A model generated the notes under the pieces. That model saw nothing but the letters and a program-made list of their open reading frames with translations, was not told the DNA's origin and made no database searches. 44,500 bases of DNA from an uncultured Arachnia sp. Lineage in GTDB: Bacteria > Actinomycetota > Actinomycetes > Propionibacteriales > Propionibacteriaceae. Positions 41,955-44,500 of this stretch are shown here, one piece after another (position 1 is the stretch's first letter; every line of letters starts with the position of its first letter). The DNA lies in assembly GCA_947493705.1 (NCBI GenBank), contig CANLSH010000028.1, forward strand, positions 1 to 44,500, read 5' to 3'. The translations under genes were made by a program, and so were the position numbers.

Positions 41955-43441
41955 GCCGTCTGCAGCGCGGGCTCGGTGCTCTGGCCGATGCGTGGAGCGC
42001 CCGTGCCGTGCGGTTCGGACTCCTCGGATCCTTCTGCATCCTGGTCGGCACCCTCAGCCCGGCATACCTGCCGCAGGCGTCGCCAGTGTGGAGCGTGCTC
42101 AATCAACTGCGCTGGGACGGCGTCGTCTTCGAGGTGTTGGGAACAGTCTTCACCATGGTGGGCCTCGCGTTGCTGCTCGAAACGTGGCTGCGGTTGCGTC
42201 CGGCTCGGCGCCGAGCGCTGGGCCGCCCCCAGCTGCGTCACTGGGCAGTGCTGGCGATCATCGCCTCCCCCCTGCTGATCGCCCCGCCCGTGTTCAGTCA
42301 CGATGCCTATTCCTACGCGGCCCAGGGCTGGATGCTGTCCAACAGCATCAACCCCTACGAGGTGGGTCCCAGCGTCCTACCCGGATACTTCGCGGATCAG
42401 GTGGCATGGGTATGGCGGGACACCACAGCACCCTATGGCCCGCTCGCTCTGAAGATGAGTCACGGGATCGTGGTGCTCGCCGGATATGCGCCGTTCGTCT
42501 CCGCGATGTTGATGCGCATCCCCGCGTTGCTCGGCGTGCTGCTGATTGGGTGGTGCACACCACGCATTGCTCGCCGTGTGGGCGTCGACGCCGCCGCAGC
42601 CAGTTGGTTCGTGATGTGCAATCCCATTCTCATCATCGACTTCGTCGGCGGCATGCACAACGACTCTCTGATGACCGGCCTGATGTTGTTGGCCATCTGG
42701 CTGACGCTGATGCATCGGCAGTGGTGGTGGGGGACGCTGATCGTCGGGGTCGCGGCGGCCATCAAACAGCCTGCTCTGTTGGCCGCTGTGGTTCTACCGT
42801 TTTTGGTGGTGCCCGTGTCGTCGTGGCGCACGTCAGCTCTCACGCTCCGTGCTGGAGCCAGGGTGGCTGCTTCCGTGGGGCTCGCCGTTGGCGCTTTTGC
42901 GGGGGTCTCGGTGGCAACGGGACTGGGCTTCGGGTGGATCAATGCTGTCAACGTCCCCGGGATGGTGGACACGGTCTCGCCGTTCACCGTGGTGGGCCAC
43001 ATCATCCAATGGGTCGTCGACGCATTGGGGTTCGATCCATCGGGAAGGGTGGCCATCAGAGCTTCCCGCACCGTTGGGCTGGTGGTCTTCGCCGTTGGCG
43101 CCGTGTGGCTTGCCGTCCGGCATCTCGGCAAGCGACCCCTGCACTTCCTGTCCTGGACCTATCTGCTGTTCGCGTTCTGTGCACCAGCCCTGCACTCCTG
43201 GTACGTGCTGTGGGGTGGAGCACTGTTCCCCCTGACACGGCCCTCGACTCGGTGGCTGCGAGCGGCCGTCGTGGTGACGGCGGTGCTGCTCAGCTATTCA
43301 GCCATGAACTTTGCGTTGCGCAACGGGTTCTGGTTGCTGGCCGTGTTGTTGATCTTTGCGGTGTTCGAGTCAGTGCGGGGACACACGCTCCGGCAGAGAT
43401 GGGAGCCGCTGCGGGGGATGCGTCCCCGATCCCCCCTCTGA
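41951..43441 (+). CDS. mptB: Polyprenol-phosphate-mannose-dependent alpha-(1->6)-mannosyltransferase (MptB-like)
   Basis: The 496-residue integral membrane protein has about thirteen helices and the GT-C acidic loop FSHDAYSYAAQGWMLS near 115-130, with the Asp residue expected in catalysis. SINPYEVGP follows, then DTTAPYGPLALKMSHG near 157-172. WFVMCNPILIIDFVGGMHNDSLMTGLML near 217-244 and AIKQPALLAAVVLP are typical of the MptA/MptB family. In mycobacteria and corynebacteria these enzymes build the mannan core of lipoglycans. The start at 41951 has no Shine-Dalgarno but overlaps the leader ORF. MptA-like function or another mannan acceptor is possible. Confidence 0.85.
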   Translation: MSRLQRGLGALADAWSARAVRFGLLGSFCILVGTLSPAYLPQASPVWSVLNQLRWDGVVFEVLGTVFTMVGLALLLETWLRLRPARRRALGRPQLRHWAVLAIIASPLLIAPPVFSHDAYSYAAQGWMLSNSINPYEVGPSVLPGYFADQVAWVWRDTTAPYGPLALKMSHGIVVLAGYAPFVSAMLMRIPALLGVLLIGWCTPRIARRVGVDAAAASWFVMCNPILIIDFVGGMHNDSLMTGLMLLAIWLTLMHRQWWWGTLIVGVAAAIKQPALLAAVVLPFLVVPVSSWRTSALTLRAGARVAASVGLAVGAFAGVSVATGLGFGWINAVNVPGMVDTVSPFTVVGHIIQWVVDALGFDPSGRVAIRASRTVGLVVFAVGAVWLAVRHLGKRPLHFLSWTYLLFAFCAPALHSWYVLWGGALFPLTRPSTRWLRAAVVVTAVLLSYSAMNFALRNGFWLLAVLLIFAVFESVRGHTLRQRWEPLRGMRPRSPL

Positions 43442-43449
43442 TGGGGATC
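43428..43449. terminator. Shared hairpin across the convergent stops of mptB and xth
   Basis: GATCCCC (43428-43434) and GGGGATC (43443-43449) form a 7-bp stem with an 8-nt loop. The loop contains the mptB TGA (43439-43441), and the stem covers most of the xth TGA (43450-43448). It may stop transcription from both sides. Confidence 0.5.
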
Positions 43450-44356
43450 AGCCAAGCCCCGCCAGGTCGTAGGAGACCAGGACAGGACTGTGATCGCTGA
43501 TGCGGGATTCGTAGTCCTTCTCGCGGGCCACCCATGCCGACGTCGCTGTCCTGGCCAATCCCGGTGATGCGAGGTGGTAATCGATCCGCCAGCCGGCGTC
43601 GTTGGTGAAGGCCTGTCCCCGCCAGGACCACCACGAGTAGGGCCCGCTGGTGTCCGGATGCAGACGCCGCGTCACGTCCACCAGGCGTCGGGGGCCGACC
43701 ACTGAGGAGAACCACTCCCGCTCCTCGGGAAGGAATCCCTCGGAGCGCTGGTTGGTTCGCCAATTCTTGAGGTCGAGCTTCTGGTGTGCCACGTTGAAAT
43801 CGCCGACGACGACGAACTCGCGGCCAGCCGCTGCCGCTTCACGGCGCGACCTGGTCAACAGGCGGGACAGACCCTTCAGGAAGCGCATCTTGCGGGCGTA
43901 CTTCTCCTCGTCCTTCTCCGTCTCGAAGGGCGGCGCCGCCCCCTTCGGAAGATACAGCGACGCCACACGGACGGGGGCATCGGCAAGGTCCACCTCGATG
44001 TAGCGGCCCTCGTGGGAGAAGAGGGCGAGATCGCGGTTCGGGAGGTGCTGGACCTCAGCATTGAAGAAGGAACCGTCGGGCCCGGCCAGTAACGCGTGGC
44101 CGGACAGCGTGCGGACCGCAGCCGGGGGTTGCCGCGTCATCACAGCCACGCCGTTGCGTCCCGGCAGGGTGCCCGTCTGGAGCGCCGTGTGGTAGCCGGC
44201 GAAGGCCCCACTCGGCAGGTCAGCGAGACGGCAGCGCACCTCCTGCAGGGCGATGACGTCGGCGCCCTCTGCGTCCCAGAACGCGCGGAATCCGCGACGC
44301 AGGGCGGCGCGGATTCCGTTGACGTTGTGGGAACCGAGGACGAGAGTGGAGGTCAT
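43448..44356 (-). CDS. xth: Exodeoxyribonuclease III
   Basis: This exonuclease/AP-endonuclease of base excision repair cuts DNA at abasic sites. The 302-residue protein has the ExoIII fold: LGSHNVNGIRAALRRGF near 7-23 with the metal-side Asn, ALQEVRC near 38-44 with the catalytic Glu, EGRYIEVDL, VVGDFNVAHQKLDLKN near 177-192 with the Asp/Asn pair, and the closing RISDHSPVLVSY with the catalytic Asp-His. It is somewhat longer than the 268 residues of Escherichia coli because of an insertion with ETEKDEEKYARKMRFLKG. ATG 44356 is chosen, as it matches the family start; the frame is open to 44431. Confidence 0.94.
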   Translation of the reverse strand: MTSTLVLGSHNVNGIRAALRRGFRAFWDAEGADVIALQEVRCRLADLPSGAFAGYHTALQTGTLPGRNGVAVMTRQPPAAVRTLSGHALLAGPDGSFFNAEVQHLPNRDLALFSHEGRYIEVDLADAPVRVASLYLPKGAAPPFETEKDEEKYARKMRFLKGLSRLLTRSRREAAAAGREFVVVGDFNVAHQKLDLKNWRTNQRSEGFLPEEREWFSSVVGPRRLVDVTRRLHPDTSGPYSWWSWRGQAFTNDAGWRIDYHLASPGLARTATSAWVAREKDYESRISDHSPVLVSYDLAGLG

Positions 44357-44500
44357 GGGGACCGATCGTAGCGATCCCGGCCACGGGAGCCCGACGGAGA
44401 TTGCAGCACTCACTGGGGAAGCGCTGATCAATGCTGTTCTCGGCGAGGACTTGGCCGGGCGGGATGAGATGGTGTCACGACATCTGGTGCGTGTACTGGA
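44355..44500 (+). CDS. Possible start of an unidentified gene (cut by window edge)
   Basis: An open frame from ATG 44355 runs to the window end. Its peptide contains TEIAALTGEALINAVLGEDL and REMVSRHL-like text, which has a plausible soluble composition but no recognised family. The ATG shares the bases CATG with the xth start on the other strand. GGAGG stands only 2 nt before it, too close for a good ribosome site. It may be a real divergent gene with a later start, or chance. Confidence 0.22.
   Translation, partial: MGTDRSDPGHGSPTEIAALTGEALINAVLGEDLAGRDEMVSRHLVRVL
44365..44370 (-). promoter_or_regulatory. -10-like box of xth
   Basis: On the minus strand TACGAT lies 8 nt before ATG 44356, at the long end of the spacing seen for the other leaderless starts here. 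Confidence 0.35.

Noticed and set aside
41881..43500. 539-residue plus-strand frame across mptB
   Set aside because: It is longer than the mptB frame but Arg/Gly-rich without helices. The overlapping frame gives a clear GT-C membrane enzyme.
1..44500. CRISPR array, tRNA, rRNA, insertion sequence or prophage
   Set aside because: No regular spaced repeats, cloverleaf, transposase or integrase motif or terminal inverted repeats were seen anywhere in the window.

Overview
The window is high-GC DNA that reads as the chromosome of an actinobacterium. The evidence is the frequent GTG starts, the many ATGA/GTGA stop-start overlaps, a menaquinone-linked 14-subunit complex I operon flanked by menG, menF, menJ and a polyprenyl diphosphate synthase, a two-subunit KorAB, and an MptB-like polyprenol-phosphate-dependent mannosyltransferase. 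A Propionibacteriaceae-like host would fit but cannot be proved from the sequence alone. No rRNA, tRNA, CRISPR array, insertion sequence or prophage was seen. | Layout. (1) 1-1861 is a small accessory patch: the 3' part of a SAM methyltransferase, a ribbon-helix-helix/MazF-type toxin-antitoxin pair with a palindromic operator, a Nudix hydrolase, and a decayed MazE-like antitoxin broken by an in-frame stop. (2) 2056-5004 holds pntA-pntB, the proton-translocating transhydrogenase, behind a perfect 19-bp palindrome. (3) 5105-6182 (minus) is an uncharacterised coupled pair: a zinc-ribbon protein and a three-helix membrane protein. (4) 6327-8177 (minus) is a DEAD-box RNA helicase. (5) 8247-10651 (minus) is menG translationally coupled to a RecB-like/RNase H-like nuclease. 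(6) 10771-13043 is a two-gene ABC exporter. (7) 13225-14484 (minus) is menF, and 14717-16018 is menJ. (8) 16052-31462 is nuoA to nuoN, followed by a polyprenyl diphosphate synthase (31521-32477). (9) fdhD (minus) and a YdeP-type molybdopterin oxidoreductase are divergent. (10) 35769-41663 (minus) holds a PabC-like lyase, an M13 peptidase and korB-korA. (11) 41951-43441 is an MptB-like mannosyltransferase, convergent with exonuclease III (43448-44356). | How the genes fit together. Most of the window serves electron transfer. MenF opens menaquinone synthesis, the polyprenyl synthase supplies the tail, MenG methylates the ring and MenJ saturates the tail. Complex I then reduces this quinone with NADH. 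KorAB makes reduced ferredoxin from 2-oxoglutarate, PntAB exchanges NADH and NADPH, and the YdeP-like enzyme with FdhD is a further bis-MGD oxidoreductase. | Across the window, a -10-like hexamer (TANNNT or close) lies only 5-8 nt before the start codon of about a dozen transcription units. This predicts mostly leaderless mRNAs, including two short leader ORFs whose stops overlap the starts of nuoA and mptB. The least explained items are the zinc-ribbon/membrane pair, the leader ORFs, the pntA palindrome and the MazE-like pseudogene.
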